DNA from: [Phialemoniopsis] sp. UDSM-2020
Taxonomy: Eukaryota > Ascomycota > Sordariomycetes > Thyridiales > Thyridiaceae
Reading direction: 5' to 3'
Length of the DNA: 64,000 nt
Assembly (NCBI GenBank): GCA_018873225.1
Contig: JAEILZ010000007.1
Location: forward strand, 3,596,001 to 3,660,000
The notes under the pieces were generated by a model that saw nothing but the letters and a program-made list of their open reading frames with translations, was not told where the DNA came from and ran no database searches. Position numbers and translations under genes: made by a program. Below, in pieces: positions 11,924 to 24,238 of the stretch; the stretch's first letter is position 1; the number at the start of each line of letters is the position of its first letter.

Positions 11924-14380
11924 ATGGTTTGCACACTTTGTGGCCAGTTCACACGGGGATCCCGACCGCCATGGATGCGTCGGGTCCAAGCAGGTGCGTC
12001 CTCTCTACAAAAAAGACAGTTTCCTCTCCATGTAGCTGACGGTACTAGTGTTCGTCGTCGAGGGGCAGTGGGAGGTTGCACGAGTCGCTGATGTGTCTAA
12101 CCTTGACTTTGACGATGAAATCAACGGCTACCAGATTGAGCTTCCGGTATTTAAGCACCCGATTGCGGTGTATATCGATTCGCGTGACCTTGTCGGCAAC
12201 CCTGCCGATGAGGAGGAAGAAGAAGAAGAAGGGGAAGAGAAGCTCCGCGGCTTTGGCTGTACGATTCACAGCACCTGCTTGCATTTCCTGCAGATTTGCC
12301 GCGCAGACCAAGAGCTCGACCTCAATTCCTTTGTGCGTCGCTATCTATCTGTCCCAAAATATGAGTTACCTTTTCTCGTGTTTGGCTTCGACTACGCGGG
12401 CATCTTGATATATTCTCCAGCTGCTCCGAACTCGCTTCTGCCTGGAGAAGTGAGCCTGCCTTGGCATATTTACCCCACGATAACGTTGTTCGAGATGGAT
12501 CCTAGCAACATCGCACATCCCACAAGTCGAATACGCCAAGCCGCGTACCCGCCCAATCAATTAAGCAGCACAGTGTCACCTCCCTCATCCCTGTTGCCAA
12601 TAAACGACGATGGGTTCTCCCGGCTGCCCGAAGAGATCATGTTGAATATCTTGGAGCGGCTTCCAACTGCTGATGTGGCTCGACTGAGAATGACTTCTCG
12701 TGCTGTTGCCACTACAACCCTCTCCGATCTATTCTGGAGATCCCGTTACCTCCCTGGAGGCGACTTTGAGTACATGGTCGAGGCTCCTTCGTGGTTCTCG
12801 GATCCCGGTCTTAGGGGCAAGTGGCGTTCCATCTATCTAAGTGACAAGACGCTTCCCTTGCGCCCAGACGTCCAACAACGGGAAAAGTTCTGGAAGCTGG
12901 CCCTCGAACTCCGAACTTCAATTGACCAGAGCGGGGTTAGTCCTTGCCAGGGCGAGATCTGGTGCGGCATTCTCGACGACTCTTATGTTATCGATGACCT
13001 CGCTTGGGCGACGGCCAGCTGCCAGCTCACGAGGTCAAACAACAGTTTGTTCGACCAAGGAGCAAGATGTCTGTTCGAACGCGTGGTCGAGATATATCCT
13101 TCTGCTGTGAAAGAGGTATGCATCTCAGCCTTCACCGCTTTCGGTCGCACTGTCATCACCGGTATCCGCTTTGTTGGAGATGACGGGAGGCACACCGCTG
13201 TAGGGTGCATTCGCGAAGCAACGGAGACGTGCGTCACTCTTGGGCCGACCAAACCGGGCCAGATGTCGATCACTGGCTTTCTACTAGCGCAAGATCGGCA
13301 CGGCATTCACGGCATTGCTGTGATTGCTCCTGAAGGGCCCTCACAATGGGTTGGAGACCATCACAACGGGACTCTTACCACTCGTCGACTCGTCTGGGGT
13401 CCTTCCGCCGCAAATGCAGCGGTTTCGTGGCTTGTGAAGGGAGGATTCGACGTATGTTGCACTTTATCTCCTTTCGCTTGTTGCCTTCTACTGCTCGTGG
13501 TAGTTACTAACCCTTTGCGTAGGATAACCACCTGGTTTCGCTGTCCCTTTCCCATGGCGAGAAGTCATACGACTACCAGCCTCGAAGGTTCCAAGATCAC
13601 GACTTGAGAGATCATGCCATGTGGTGGCCTGATCTTCCGCCTCCAGGTCTCCAATTCAAGATGGGAAACGACGAATTTCTCCAAGAGTACGGATGTGTGG
13701 ACGACTACCCAATTTCATGGATGGTCCTTGACGGTCACGGTGAAGAAGGCTCGTTACACGATGTGACGGGTGTCATCGTCTGGGCTGAACGACCAGAACC
13801 TGGAAAGTGGGAAGCAGCCGTCTTGGGAGTCGAGATTCAACGATCAACTGGAGGAAGCAAATACCTTGGACGATGTGTCTCCAGTGGAGACCCAAATTAT
13901 GTTCCTTGGAGCATGCCTATCAATGGTATGGGAGGCGAGCGAATCGTCAAGATTACTAACTCGTACGGAGACCGCCGTTCGCACAGCAAAGATCCCATTT
14001 GTCCCATGAGATATCTGCAGGGAGTCACAGTATGTCTTCCAATTCCGAAGTAAGCGCCTTTAACATGCTACGTGGTACTAATTGACGCGTAGGTTCATAC
14101 GAACCATGGCCGTGTATTGGCCGTGCCTGACGATCAGACCCAGCTTCTGAATCACGAGGAGCCTTGGATCACAACAACCTCAACCTCAATGGAACACGAT
14201 GCGATCGTGGGAATTTGTGTTGCCCGGGTGAGCAAATTGTTGTCTTCTGTGTGGTCGTACTCATCACTGATAGTCTTCTTATAGGACCACGAGCTCATAT
14301 TTGACCTCGGAATTCTCTACCGTCCCAACATAGCCACATCGGACGCCAACGAGGCCTCTGTTGTTACTCTGCAGTTGTAG
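11924..14380 (+). CDS. F-box protein paralogue C (CxxC N-terminus, acidic insert)
   Basis: Five exons (11924-11993, 12049-13451, 13523-14029, 14093-14227, 14285-14380) give about 736 aa with all junctions in phase. The first exon starts MVCTLCGQFTRG, the same CxxCG element as paralogues A and B. A later segment IHSTCLHFLQICRADQ replaces the HxCCW motif. A run of glutamates (about 12209-12240) forms an acidic patch absent from the others. The F-box reads FSRLPEEIMLNILERLPTAD...FWRSRY. C-terminal repeats include RTVITGIRFVGDDGRHTAVG and MRYLQGVT. Probable role: substrate receptor of an SCF ubiquitin ligase. It is the most diverged of the three and has no in-frame stop. It arose from the same duplication series as B, from which it diverges head to head. 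Confidence 0.85.
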
Positions 14381-14698
14381 CTGGCCGAGTAAAGGAGCTG
14401 ACTTCAGTCAGTCACAGGGAGACCAAACGTATCCTTGGGAGAAGGAATTCCCTAGTGGGAGAGATCCATCAGAGTCATTTGATAGCGAATGGCTACGTCT
14501 GAGCTAGGTGGTACTTGTTGGCAAATGGGTTGCCTAGGCGTCTTATTATGACTCCTTGATTTTGCGCTTGATGGACTTTAGAGCATCATCTAGATAGCTC
14601 TCGTCTACTTCAAATCCCCCGGTTCATCCTCGCTTCGTGCTATGGTCCGAATGAATCATTATTTGTCTAGATATCCCTCCGTTTATGCATGTCCCCCA
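14381..14698. other. Intergenic between convergent genes
   Basis: A 318-bp 3'-3' spacer between F-box C and the FAD oxidoreductase. Nothing recognised. Confidence 0.5.
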
Positions 14699-16102
14699 CT
14701 ACATCTTAGCCACCGCTCGAAATACAGGATAAGTTCCCCGGTCCAGCGACCTCCTGAGCTCCCGGATACGCTCCTCCGTCAACAGCAAGGACGTGGGGAA
14801 GTCCTTGGGCAGCTCCTCTCCCAAAAGCATACACGCAGCGGCTTGCGAGGACCGGAAAGCCTTGATCATGCCAGTGGCGTGGTAAGCGCCGCAGACGAAC
14901 TGGTGGCTTCGGCCTTCGAACGGCACGGGGCCGATGAAGGGCAGGCCGTCCTGGGTAAAGCTTACGATGCCAGACCATGTCTGGTCGATGCTCATGACAG
15001 CGTCTTTCTTGGGGTTGGCGATAGACTCGTAGGGGAAGCCGCGGAGGTGGGCCAGCGGGCCCAGGTCAGTGATCGTGTCGTCGCCGGTGGTCTTGCGCCC
15101 CGTGCACGCACGGCCTGTCACGATGCCGCCGTCTGTCCGCTGGATGAGGTAGTCGTAGTCCTTGCTGCCATAGCGGTACCAGATGGAGTACTCCGGCACC
15201 GTGCCGAGTGGCGACTGGCCGTTCTTGTCGCCGGCCCAGTGCATGACATTGACGCGCACAGGCGAGACAAAGGGTTGCATCTCCGGCAAGAGGTAGCCCA
15301 TCCAGGCGTTGGTGGCGTGGACGACCTTCCTCGCCTGGATGCTGCCGCGGGGCGTCTTGACGGTGGCGAAGACTTCTCCATCGCGGTCCTCGATCGCCGT
15401 GGCGGGCGTGTTGGTCTGCATGTTGACCTTGTTGTCTCTGATGAGCGTGTCCCAGACTTTAGAGATCCACTTGTACGGCCACACGGAGCCGGCCGGGATG
15501 GTGATCGCGCCGACACATCGGGCTGATAGCTTCATCTTGCGCTGCAGGACGTCCTTGTCCGTGACGACTGTGTGCAGCGCGGCGAGGTGAGGCGCATGCA
15601 CCCTCATGTCCTCGAGAGCGACGAGGTCCTTCTCAAAGACGGCTTTCTCGTAATACGCCTCAACACCGGTGGTACGTACGAGGTCGCAGTCTGCGCCATC
15701 CTCCTTGGTGGCGGCCGTGATGGCCTCGAGGTGGCTTTGTTCAAACTCGGAGATTTTGATCGCCTCCTCGATGCCGAACTCGTGCTTGCGCTCGTTCCAC
15801 ATGGAGAACAGCATCGTCTTGATGTGGCCTCCATTGCGACCGGTGGCGCCAGAGCACAGCGAGCGCGCTTCGAGAACGACAATCTTTAGGTCAGGCCGCT
15901 TAGCTGTCAGGGTGCGGCAAAGAGCCATGCCGGTGATGCCGGTGCCGATGATGACGATGTCTACGGGTTGTTGAGGCCATGGCGAGTTGTGATTTGCGTA
16001 AGCGTGAGGGTTGACGTGCCAGTATGGTATCGTCGAGTTGGCGCGAGGCAGACCGGGGTTGACCACGCCGGGCTCGTAGATGCCCTCGAGAGCTCCAGAC
16101 AT
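14699..16102 (-). CDS. FAD-dependent amine/amino-acid oxidoreductase (DAO family)
   Basis: An intronless frame of 467 aa. After a leader of about 45 residues with no clear targeting signal, the Rossmann motif VDIVIIGTGITGMALCRTL (GxGxxG) starts the FAD-binding domain. ATGRNGGH follows, the conserved glycine-rich turn of D-amino-acid-oxidase-like enzymes such as glycine/sarcosine oxidases and gamma-glutamylputrescine oxidase. The C-terminal segment DGLPFIGPVP and GAYHATGMIKAF is the usual second FAD contact with the substrate lid. The enzyme would oxidise a C-N bond, passing electrons from FAD to O2. It opens a block with a permease and a Rieske oxygenase, which would fit demethylation of methylated amines, but the substrate is inferred from neighbours only. 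Confidence 0.88.
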   Translation of the reverse strand: MSGALEGIYEPGVVNPGLPRANSTIPYWHVNPHAYANHNSPWPQQPVDIVIIGTGITGMALCRTLTAKRPDLKIVVLEARSLCSGATGRNGGHIKTMLFSMWNERKHEFGIEEAIKISEFEQSHLEAITAATKEDGADCDLVRTTGVEAYYEKAVFEKDLVALEDMRVHAPHLAALHTVVTDKDVLQRKMKLSARCVGAITIPAGSVWPYKWISKVWDTLIRDNKVNMQTNTPATAIEDRDGEVFATVKTPRGSIQARKVVHATNAWMGYLLPEMQPFVSPVRVNVMHWAGDKNGQSPLGTVPEYSIWYRYGSKDYDYLIQRTDGGIVTGRACTGRKTTGDDTITDLGPLAHLRGFPYESIANPKKDAVMSIDQTWSGIVSFTQDGLPFIGPVPFEGRSHQFVCGAYHATGMIKAFRSSQAAACMLLGEELPKDFPTSLLLTEERIRELRRSLDRGTYPVFRAVAKM

Positions 16103-16674
16103 TTCCCGTAGTAGTATGGGTCACTCGAAATCTTCAAGGAGGGTGGGAGGAAGTGAGGATAGAGTGAGAGAGAAGGGCAGCCACAACACTATCGTACACG
16201 TCTCTGTTCATCATTGGCGGAAGGGACTTTAATATGATTTCGACATGATAGCAGCTTCGAGGCCATCTTGCATCTCGATCTTTACTACATTGGGAAGCTT
16301 GGATGAGACCACTGGCTCTCCACAAAACTCCGCATCTCATCTTTTAGGGCCAAAAGTTGGAGTCATTTCGCCCTTAAATGGTCCAGTCGTCATCTCACCC
16401 GATGTTGCCGAGCTTTAGGCGGTGGGGTCCCATGGCTGCTCGAAAAGCTTACTGTGAATGATCTAGCGTGCTGCACCCTGGTCTCATATCTCTGCCTCGA
16501 TCAAGCCGGATCCCCAATGCGACGGTCTCTCTCCATTATCTTATTCTGGGTGGCTGGACCTGTAGCCATCTGGGGTTGTCCCTGAGATCAAGCGTCGTCT
16601 GACCAGCACCGACTCAACGGCATTGGCGCTTGCACACGAGTTTCGGCTTAAATAACGATTGTCTTTGTATGATG
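16103..16674. other. Intergenic, no gene seen
   Basis: Upstream DNA of the DAO-type oxidoreductase and 3' flank of the next regulator. No gene or repeat recognised. Confidence 0.5.
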
Positions 16675-18559
16675 TTACATGAGGAAAAGCCGCGCTTCAG
16701 TGATCAGCTGCGTCCACCTGACTCCTTGGCCCCTCTTTGCCCATATATATGGTAAATGGTTGACGCCCCTCAAGAGATTAGCAAACCTGCTCCGGCTGTA
16801 ATGCTCCAGCAGCACCCGCTCGAAGAATGTCCTATGCTTCTCCAACGAGCTAGCAGCAGCTACCAAGAATGTTGCCCAAACAAGGACGTGCGTTCCAGGC
16901 CCGCCCGCTGGGAGTTGCTCAATTGTGTTCTTGAACCGCTCTATTCGTCCGTTGAGCTCATCGTCCTCCATGACCTGTTCATTCTCCCAGAGAGAAAGAC
17001 CGCTCGTCTGAGTTACGCCTTGCATGTATATATCGTGGGCTTGCTGCATCACGTCCATGATGGAAGTCACAGCCACGGCGTTTTCGGGACGACTCTGCGA
17101 ACAGTGACGAACGCAGTCGAAGTACTGGTCCCATTGCGATTGCGAAGCCAGTGTTTCCACACCGGCCAGCTCACTGATGTACGGCGCGGCGTACACTCTC
17201 ATTCTGTTTCAGATCGTCAGCCGCTGTTGATTCCTTCGCTGCTACTGTAGGGTTGCTCACTTTCGTACTTGACGGACTAGGAACCCACCCAGTTCGCTGG
17301 TCCCAAGCTGATGCTCACCGCCAAAAGCATTCGTCGCTGAACACAGCATGCCAAGAATCGTCGGGTAGTCCTCCCTTCCGGTTACCATCGCCGCTACAAG
17401 TAATACTAGAACCGCCATGAGGACAGCTCGCTTCCCTTCGTAGCTTATTCCCACGATGTTGCTCCGTTCCCGAAGCCCCTCTATGGCCGTATTGTAGAGT
17501 GTCTGTGGGCTCGGCATTGCGTCGGTCCAGGTTGGCTGCGAAGTGTTTGTAGAGTCTATCAGGTACCTGGTGGCGGCGTCCTGGCTCTGGCTTGCCTCTC
17601 GGTGGAAGGCTGATACAGCGAGGACGGCGTTCATGACTAGCTCATCGGCGTGAGCCATGGGAAGGACAATGTATCGCCAGCCGTTATGCTTCCCGTCGAT
17701 GGCTACCATCTCAGCCGCGATATGCTCCGAGTCTATCATCAGGAAGATCAAAGAATTAGTCTCGGCGTAACAAAGTGTCCCGACCGGTGTACTTGCAGTG
17801 TAGTAGTAGCCTTCTTTTCCAAGAGGGCATATCCCCCAGCAGAGGTCTCGTGAACAAGTGATAGCTTGAATGAGTACGAAAGCGTGCGAGCGACGAGACC
17901 AACTCGCGCTCTTGCTTTGTATCCTCCTCGCTCGTTTCTTTCCGTGTTCGAGGTGGCGGCGTCCCAAGAGATATCGGCATAAGAAACTCTGCTTCATCAC
18001 TGACAGATCCCGTCAGGCTTGGAGGGCTTCGTTCGTTCTGGTCAAGTACGTTATCATCAAACCACAGTAGTGCTGTATCCAAGGTCGCTTGTGGTGATGT
18101 GGGATTGGCAAAGACCGGGCCTGGTTCTCCGAGGCATTTCTTTGGACTCGATGTCTTTCTCTTCGCCGTTGACGAGCATTTCGATATCTTTCGTCTTGGT
18201 TGCTGTCAGGCCTGGCATCTAGAGCGGCAGAGACGGGAGAACTCATACTTTTCACACAGGCTCTCAATGGTCTCGCCTGCCCACTTTCCACGGACGTTGA
18301 CCCCTTCGGTGAAGCGATATCGTACGTTGACATCCGAGCCACTGCACTTTAGACCTTTGGAGCAACATTTCTCGCACTGAGGCGTGCCCCGGTCGCACGA
18401 GATGCGACGCTGGGAGCACTCGTAACAACCTGTGCATGGTCAGCTTGCCGGGGATCGGGTAACGGAGTCTTCAGCTCAAGGAGATGAAAACACTGGAGAC
18501 AATCACAGTAGCGACTAACCTTTGACCTTTGGGCGATAAGGGCGCTTTCGTGTGGGCAT
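16675..18559 (-). CDS. Zn2Cys6 transcription factor
   Basis: The best model has five exons (18559-18520, 18429-18249, 18194-17785, 17732-17261, 17203-16675), giving about 543 aa with every phase compatible. The DNA-binding domain is at residues 15-41, C-x2-C-x6-C-x6-C-x2-C-x5-C, beginning GCYECSQRRISCDRG and preceded by the basic run TRKRPYRPKVK. A Ser/Thr/Glu-rich linker follows. The middle region contains SEHIAAEMVAIDGKHNGWRY and ADELVMNAVLAVSAFH, typical of the fungal_trans_2-type regulatory domain. Exons 1, 2, 4 and 5 are well supported. The intron at 18248-18195 uses an AAG acceptor 14 nt after a CTGAC branch site, and the intron at 17784-17733 uses a weak GTCGGG donor, so these joins are uncertain. 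The protein is nuclear and may regulate the neighbouring cluster. Confidence 0.75.
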
Positions 18560-19459
18560 GTCTGTCTATCCCTTCGTCTTCCGGCCGCTATCTTTGGCAA
18601 TGCTCGAGTCGGCGTGTGCTAGGATGCTTCGCAAGGGGTTGCAGGATCAAAATAGGAAGTTAATATGAACATGAGGGGTTTGACGCATGGTCGGGAGATC
18701 AGCTCCTGGGGTAGGAATTGGGGGAAGATAGAAGAGTGTCGGAGTGGAATGTCTTCGCCTGTGTTACGTGGAGTGGGCGAGGCAGCTAGAACAGCCGGGT
18801 GGTCTCTTTCGATTGCCTTGATCCGGACAAGCGCGGTGCCCGGCAAGTAGGGCGGGGGAAGCGGGGGAGCAAAACACCGGGTCCAGGCCCGGCGTTTTCC
18901 CTCAACTCTAGCGACCCTCCACTCAGTCGAGACAACCAGAGATAAGGCATCTCTTTGTAAGCACTCACTTCGGGAAGACGAAAACACGTCATTAGTTGCA
19001 GATAGAAAACGGATGCTGAACATTCTCTAGCTCCATAGCGAGTCATCGCGATGCGGGGATCTGGCACCCATGTGAATGTCAGTGGCGGGTGGAGTGAATG
19101 CTAGCTTTCCAGAAAGGGGCAATACATCTCAAGCCGCGCATTAGTCGCTTTAGCTAGCCTATGATAACGCCGTTGCAGTCTTGTCGGGGATGATACGTGG
19201 ATCCAGTTTAATATCTGCTTGCATTGATGCAAAGTACTAGCAGTGCTAAGACAAAAGTTCACCACATTCCTCGGGCAAGTGCCAGGTTTTCATTAAGCTA
19301 ATAAGCCAGGTGGCATTGGATGGTTGTGGCGACCGAGTGACGTTGAAACAGACTAAAACAGCTTTGTGATACATCCACGCCACAGAATTGACGAACTCAA
19401 GCTGGCATAGCCAATAGCTGAAAAGATTACCTATCATTGCAATATCAGCTCAACTGGCA
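18560..19459. other. Intergenic, no gene seen
   Basis: About 900 bp holding the promoter of the first Zn2Cys6 gene and the 3' flank of the second. Open frames here lack coding character. Confidence 0.5.
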
Positions 19460-21668
19460 TTATCCGATAATAGTCAACAGGCCCATAGACTGTAAGACGT
19501 CCATCCAAAACACGTCCGCTCCAAGGTCCAAGCGCTTGAAAATCTCCACAACCACAGTCCGGACATGCTGTATCGGAGCAGATAGATTCGCCACACACAG
19601 AAACTCAAGTCGATCGAGCACGAATTGCCGCGCCCGCCGGATCTCTTGCTCCCTGTCCTCCGAGTCTCGCTCCTGCGGGATCTCGCCCTCCTGCCCTCCA
19701 ATTCCTTCTCCGTGCCCTTCCGTATCGACTGACAAGGATGTAGCCGCCACCAGGAGCAGTAGCGCCTGGACACACGACGTGCCAGAACTGGTTTGTATCT
19801 GCTCCAGACGTATGATGATACTCTGACCCAGGAACGTGAGCCACTTGTCCGTTCCATCATCCTGCCGCAGCATTCTTGTCCACGAACACACTTGTGTGCC
19901 GGCCCAGGAGGTTGGGTCCGCAGTTGCTTCCTTCATCCACCTGACTCGCTTCTTCCGCACATTGGAGAACACACTGTATAGCTGGTAGAGGTTGGCAAAC
20001 ATATATGCCTCGGCAAGAAGAAGATGGTGGACAGCCGGAGTGTTGGGGTCTCCGATGTTGCTGATGTCGTGTAGCTCTGGTAGACTGTACGCCCATAAGG
20101 CCCCGTCCAGGTCTCTGACCGTCTCTAGAAAGTCATCGGGTCGCTGCTCCGAGGTCGGTCCGTCGTCCAGAGATACCGCACCTGTAGTACGTAGTCTGTG
20201 AATTTGCCGCGAGATACGGGTGAAGATCGCCTGGGGTCCCGACGCGACACCTGTCCAGGGATGCGGAACGAGGCGTGTTGACTTTTCATGAGCTCTATGT
20301 GCGGTTGGCGACTGGGATTCGGGCTTTTCGGGCTGCTTCGAGTGCATATTGGCGTAATCGTTGTAGGTCACCGACTCACTCACGGCGCAAGATACCATCT
20401 CCCAGTAGATGAGAGCGTTCCGGAAGAACCCAACCGTAGCACAGTCGTCAGAGAAGATTACCTCGTCTTTCAACACAGCCTGCTGCACTGCCTGCAGGTG
20501 GTCAGTGCCCAGATCTGCGATGTCGAACCACGACGAGCTCATGCCGATGAGCAGCACAGCGAACAGGAGCTCCGTATTCCAACAAGGGGCGGCCGATATC
20601 TCCTGCTGAAGATTGTCCAGTACCTGCGATCGGTACTCGAGCGCGACCGCCCTCATCTCCGGCATGTACCAAACAAGCTTGGCTGCCGCCATGCTCTGTA
20701 TCGTGCAGAACATGGTGAACGAATCCTGCCACTTCTTGCTGACGAAGGTGCGGAAAACATTCTTGTCAGAGTCGAATGTGGATAGAATGGGACAGACAAC
20801 ATTGAAATAGAACGGCACGAGCTCCACTGTTGCACCTGTAGGCTCGGGATAAAGAGTAGGGGAAGTGCCGTCCCATGTCAATGTGCTGTCTATGCCAGCC
20901 TCAGACAGGCAATCAAGAGTAGGTAGGTCGCATCCCAGAAATGCCATGTCCCTTTGGTCGGTGTTCCACAGGTTGTCTTCGACTCCTTCCGTGAAGGAAT
21001 CAATGAGGCTGTGGTTCTGAGAGCCGTTCCCCTCGAGTATGGCGATATCGTCCAGGTTTTGACTGGCTATTGAGCTTGGCGAGATGCCAATTGGAGTAGC
21101 TTGATGCTCAGAACCGGACGACTCCATGTTGCCCTCCATTATGATCCTGTAGAGTTCTTTGCTCCAGATGTCCTCTGTTGGTCTCATTTCGGCGAGGACC
21201 GAAGTGCTCTGACTGTCAGCCATGATGACCTCGTCCGTAGATGAGGACTGCTCGCTCGAATCTGTGTCACAGGGTGGGCTGAGCATGGAAAGCCTTGGTG
21301 ACTGATTGCTAACTCTTTCGGTATCGTTCGCAGAGATTACTTCTCTGGTTTCACTGTCCACGGTGGGATTTTGGCGTATTGGCTCAAATACTTCATGTTT
21401 TCTCGACCAACGTAATCGAGGATTCGAAGGATATCCAGGGCAGTCGATACGCTTGGTCTTGCACTGCGTGCATGATGGTCGTCTTTCGTCACACTTGATC
21501 TACAGGAGAGAGCGTACTTCGTCAGCATTTTGTTAGAGTTAGAATCGGAGGGGAGGGGGAAGATGACCAGGTGCTGACCTTTCTCCTCTTGCAGCGTTCG
21601 CAGCCTGAAGAAGACTTCTGCACGCGTCTTCGGCCAAAGGTTCTTGATGAGGATGACGCTGAATACAT
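19460..21668 (-). CDS. Zn2Cys6 transcription factor (fungal_trans_2 type)
   Basis: Two exons (21668-21579, 21499-19460) encode about 709 aa. The intron splits the zinc cluster: exon 1 ends GCERCKRRK and exon 2 begins IKCDERRPSCTQCKTKRIDC. Joined, they give a perfect C-x2-C-x6-C-x6-C-x2-C-x6-C cluster at residues 23-50, which is strong evidence for the splice. The long acidic, Ser-rich region after the cluster may hold an activation domain. From about residue 245 the regulatory domain shows TVELVPFYFNVVCPILSTFD and AMAAAKLVWYMPEM-like helices common in this class. It is a tandem neighbour of another Zn2Cys6 gene and lies directly upstream of a P450 and a permease, so a cluster-specific regulator role is plausible but not shown. 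Confidence 0.9.
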
Positions 21669-22098
21669 TTTCGACTCTGTAAGATGGAAAGAGGAGGGGA
21701 TACAAGGGAAGATGGGGACGTCAGGGATTCAGACCAGGAAGGGCCAGTAATGTACCGGGTGTCTAGGAGTAAATCTATCATTAGGGCGTGGTATTAAATG
21801 CCCTGGTGTCTATACAGCATGCGGGGTAGTCAGTTGAAGACTGGGGTTCCCCAATCCAGCGTCTAGCTTCATTGCTGACCTAGCCTCGCTGGGGTTTATC
21901 CTTGATCGGCCGGTAGTTGATCCACCTGACCCGCCCCTTAAATACATATGAGAAGGCTTGAGTTGGTAAAGCTAAGCAAACATGTGATTTCTCGGTGTCC
22001 AAGCCGCATGCTTGCTTTTAATGTCAAAGAGCTTGACAGCACGCAGTGAGTCTCGGAACCTTTCACGAGATCTCTTGCCTACATGACACCTTCTCTAA
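21669..22098. other. Intergenic, no gene seen
   Basis: A 430-bp spacer between the P450 3' end and the start of the second Zn2Cys6 gene. Nothing recognised. Confidence 0.5.
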
Positions 22099-23679
22099 TC
22101 AGGCGTCGTCACGAAGTGTGACTTCTAGCTTGCCTCCTGCGGGGAAGATGAAGAACTGCAGCCGCTGTGCCATCATCTCCTCGGTCATGTCCTTCCCCAG
22201 TCGAATTCCGCGGCATTTCCTAAAGAACGCCGCTATCGCCAAGCGCAGTTCCATCTTGGCCAGATGTATGCCAATGCAGCTTCTTGAGCCAAGCATAAAG
22301 GGGTTGTATGCAGCTTTCAACTCTGGTGTCGGATCTTCGAACCGTGTCTCATCAAATCTTCGAATGGGTCAGCTTGTGAAGCAAGACACCTTGCACACGT
22401 GGAGGACACTTACTTCTCAGGGTTCGGAAATGCAACGGGGTTGCGGTGAATGTTCCAGTTCAGAGTGCTGATCACAGTGCCTTCCGGGATGTGGTAACCG
22501 AGGAATGTTACGCCGCCTGGTGGCGCAACTCGCTGCAGAGGACCACCTCCGGGGTTATAGAGACGCAAGCTTTCGTCAATCACGTTGTTCAAGAGTGGAA
22601 GTTTCTCGAGCTGCTCGTCGGTGAAGTCCGGATTAAGTAGTGCCACCTCTTCCTCTAGCCGTCGTTGCAGTTCCGGGCGTCGAAGGACTGCCCAAACCAC
22701 ATAGGTCAAGCCCACTGCGGTGGTGTCGCTGCCAGCCACCATCAACAGGGCGACCTCTGAGCGGATGACGTCGTCGGTCAGGTCTGGCTTCTCGCCGCTC
22801 TCGCTGGCGTCAAGCATATCAGAAAAGAGGTTCCGATTCGTGTCGCCCGACTTGCGCAGATTGTTCACCGCGACAGAACCCTGGGCAGTGATGACCTCCC
22901 CTGCCCCCGCCATCTTCTTGAATATGCCTAGCGGGATATAACGCAGCAGCGGGAAGAAGGGGAGCACATGCCTCAGAATGAGATTCATGCCGGCGTACTG
23001 CAAGGCCTCGAAGTACTTAGTCTTGGCTCCAGACTCGAGCATGTGAAACGACTCGCCAAAGGACAGCTGCGAGATGACGTCGCCGGTGAACAGGCGCCAC
23101 AGCTTCCAGACATCGGCGGTGCCACTCTGCGCCTCCTGCTTGATCAGCTCGATGGCCAAGTCGACCCGCTCGCGGACCTGGGGCTCCCAGTTCTTCCGCA
23201 GCGACGCAACGGTGAAGGCGCGCGAGAACAGCCGGCGCCGCTCGGCGTGCTTCTTAGGGTCCTTGAGGCTGAACAGCGTGTGCTCGGTGCCCACCTTTGA
23301 GGTCTCGTACAGCGGGCCCTTGAGAAACTTGGTACCCATGGCGTGGATCTTTTGGTGCACGGCCGGGTCGTTGATGGCGACCTCGTTCGTGGCGAAGTGC
23401 ACGATTGGCCCGTACTGGGCGTGGAGCCCTTCTATCCATCGGTGTTTGGACGCGTTGAGGCGCGACCAGGTGTGCGGCAGGTCAGTGAAGCGCGCATACC
23501 ATGGCCCCGGAATGTGCGAGAGAGGGTTTCGCAGGCCGATGATCAGCGTCTGTACTTGCGTGCGCGTGAGTGAGCTGTTATTTCGCGATCTTCGTACACG
23601 GGACACTCACCTTCAGAAGTTGGAAGACGAGAAAGGCCGCCGCGGCAATGCCTAGAGTCCGCAGATCGAGTGAAAGCAT
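22099..23679 (-). CDS. Cytochrome P450 monooxygenase
   Basis: Three exons (23679-23611, 23549-22414, 22357-22099) encode about 487 aa, the usual P450 length. A short N-terminal membrane anchor (LGIAAAAFLVFQLLK) is followed by the proline-rich hinge NPLSHIPGPW. The I-helix reads LLMVAGSDTTAVGLTYV, with the oxygen-activating (A/G)GxxTT. The K-helix is NVIDESLRLYNP (ExxR). The heme loop is FMLGSRSCIGIHLA, with the ligand Cys near residue 429; its first Gly-x-Arg positions are slightly divergent. The C-terminus is short. The protein is an ER-bound oxygenase working with an NADPH-P450 reductase. It resembles sterigmatocystin/isotrichodermin-type P450s of secondary metabolism or detoxification, but no product can be assigned. 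Two zinc-cluster regulators lie next to it. Confidence 0.93.
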
Positions 23680-24238
23680 CTTGCAAATCTATTCTGTCCT
23701 TTCGTCTCGGCCACAATAGTGAGCCGGAACGATCGGGCAGGAGTTTTGCATGGCCCGGGTCAGCCTGTGATCAAATATGAGCACGCTGGAAAAAAAGATC
23801 AATGCTCTCTAGTGCTGATTCGGGGTCTGCTGGAACGTGGAAGGATGACTTGGCGTAAGTTTTAACTAACATTCTGGGTCCAGCCGTACTCTCTTATTCG
23901 CTAGTTCTTAGCCTCCCCCGGTCGAGAATAAGCCCCAAACGGGTCCAAGATAATTGCCCCGCCAATCAGTAGAGCTCGATTACGGAACCCATGGCATCTT
24001 AAATCATCCTGATGATGCGTGTGGCTGTAGGATTCCACCTGTTACAACCCCTATTGCCCTCTTAGGCAAACGCCCTGCACCGGGCTCGGAATAGGCTGAA
24101 AATTCACAAGTTCTTCCTGCCATCTAAAAGGTAAAGCTTAAATGTATTGAGCTTGCCATCTGGGTTGCAACGAAACGAAGCATAAATACAGGCAATAGCA
24201 GAGAGGGACAAAGCCCATATTCCTCTCAGTCCTCAAGA
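23680..24238. other. Intergenic, no gene seen
   Basis: A 559-bp spacer containing the P450 promoter. No gene or repeat recognised. Confidence 0.5.

Noticed and set aside
14642..15526. 294-aa open frame on the plus strand
   Set aside because: It is antisense to the DAO-type oxidoreductase. GC-rich codon bias opens the opposite strand, and the frame has no domain or hydrophobic pattern.
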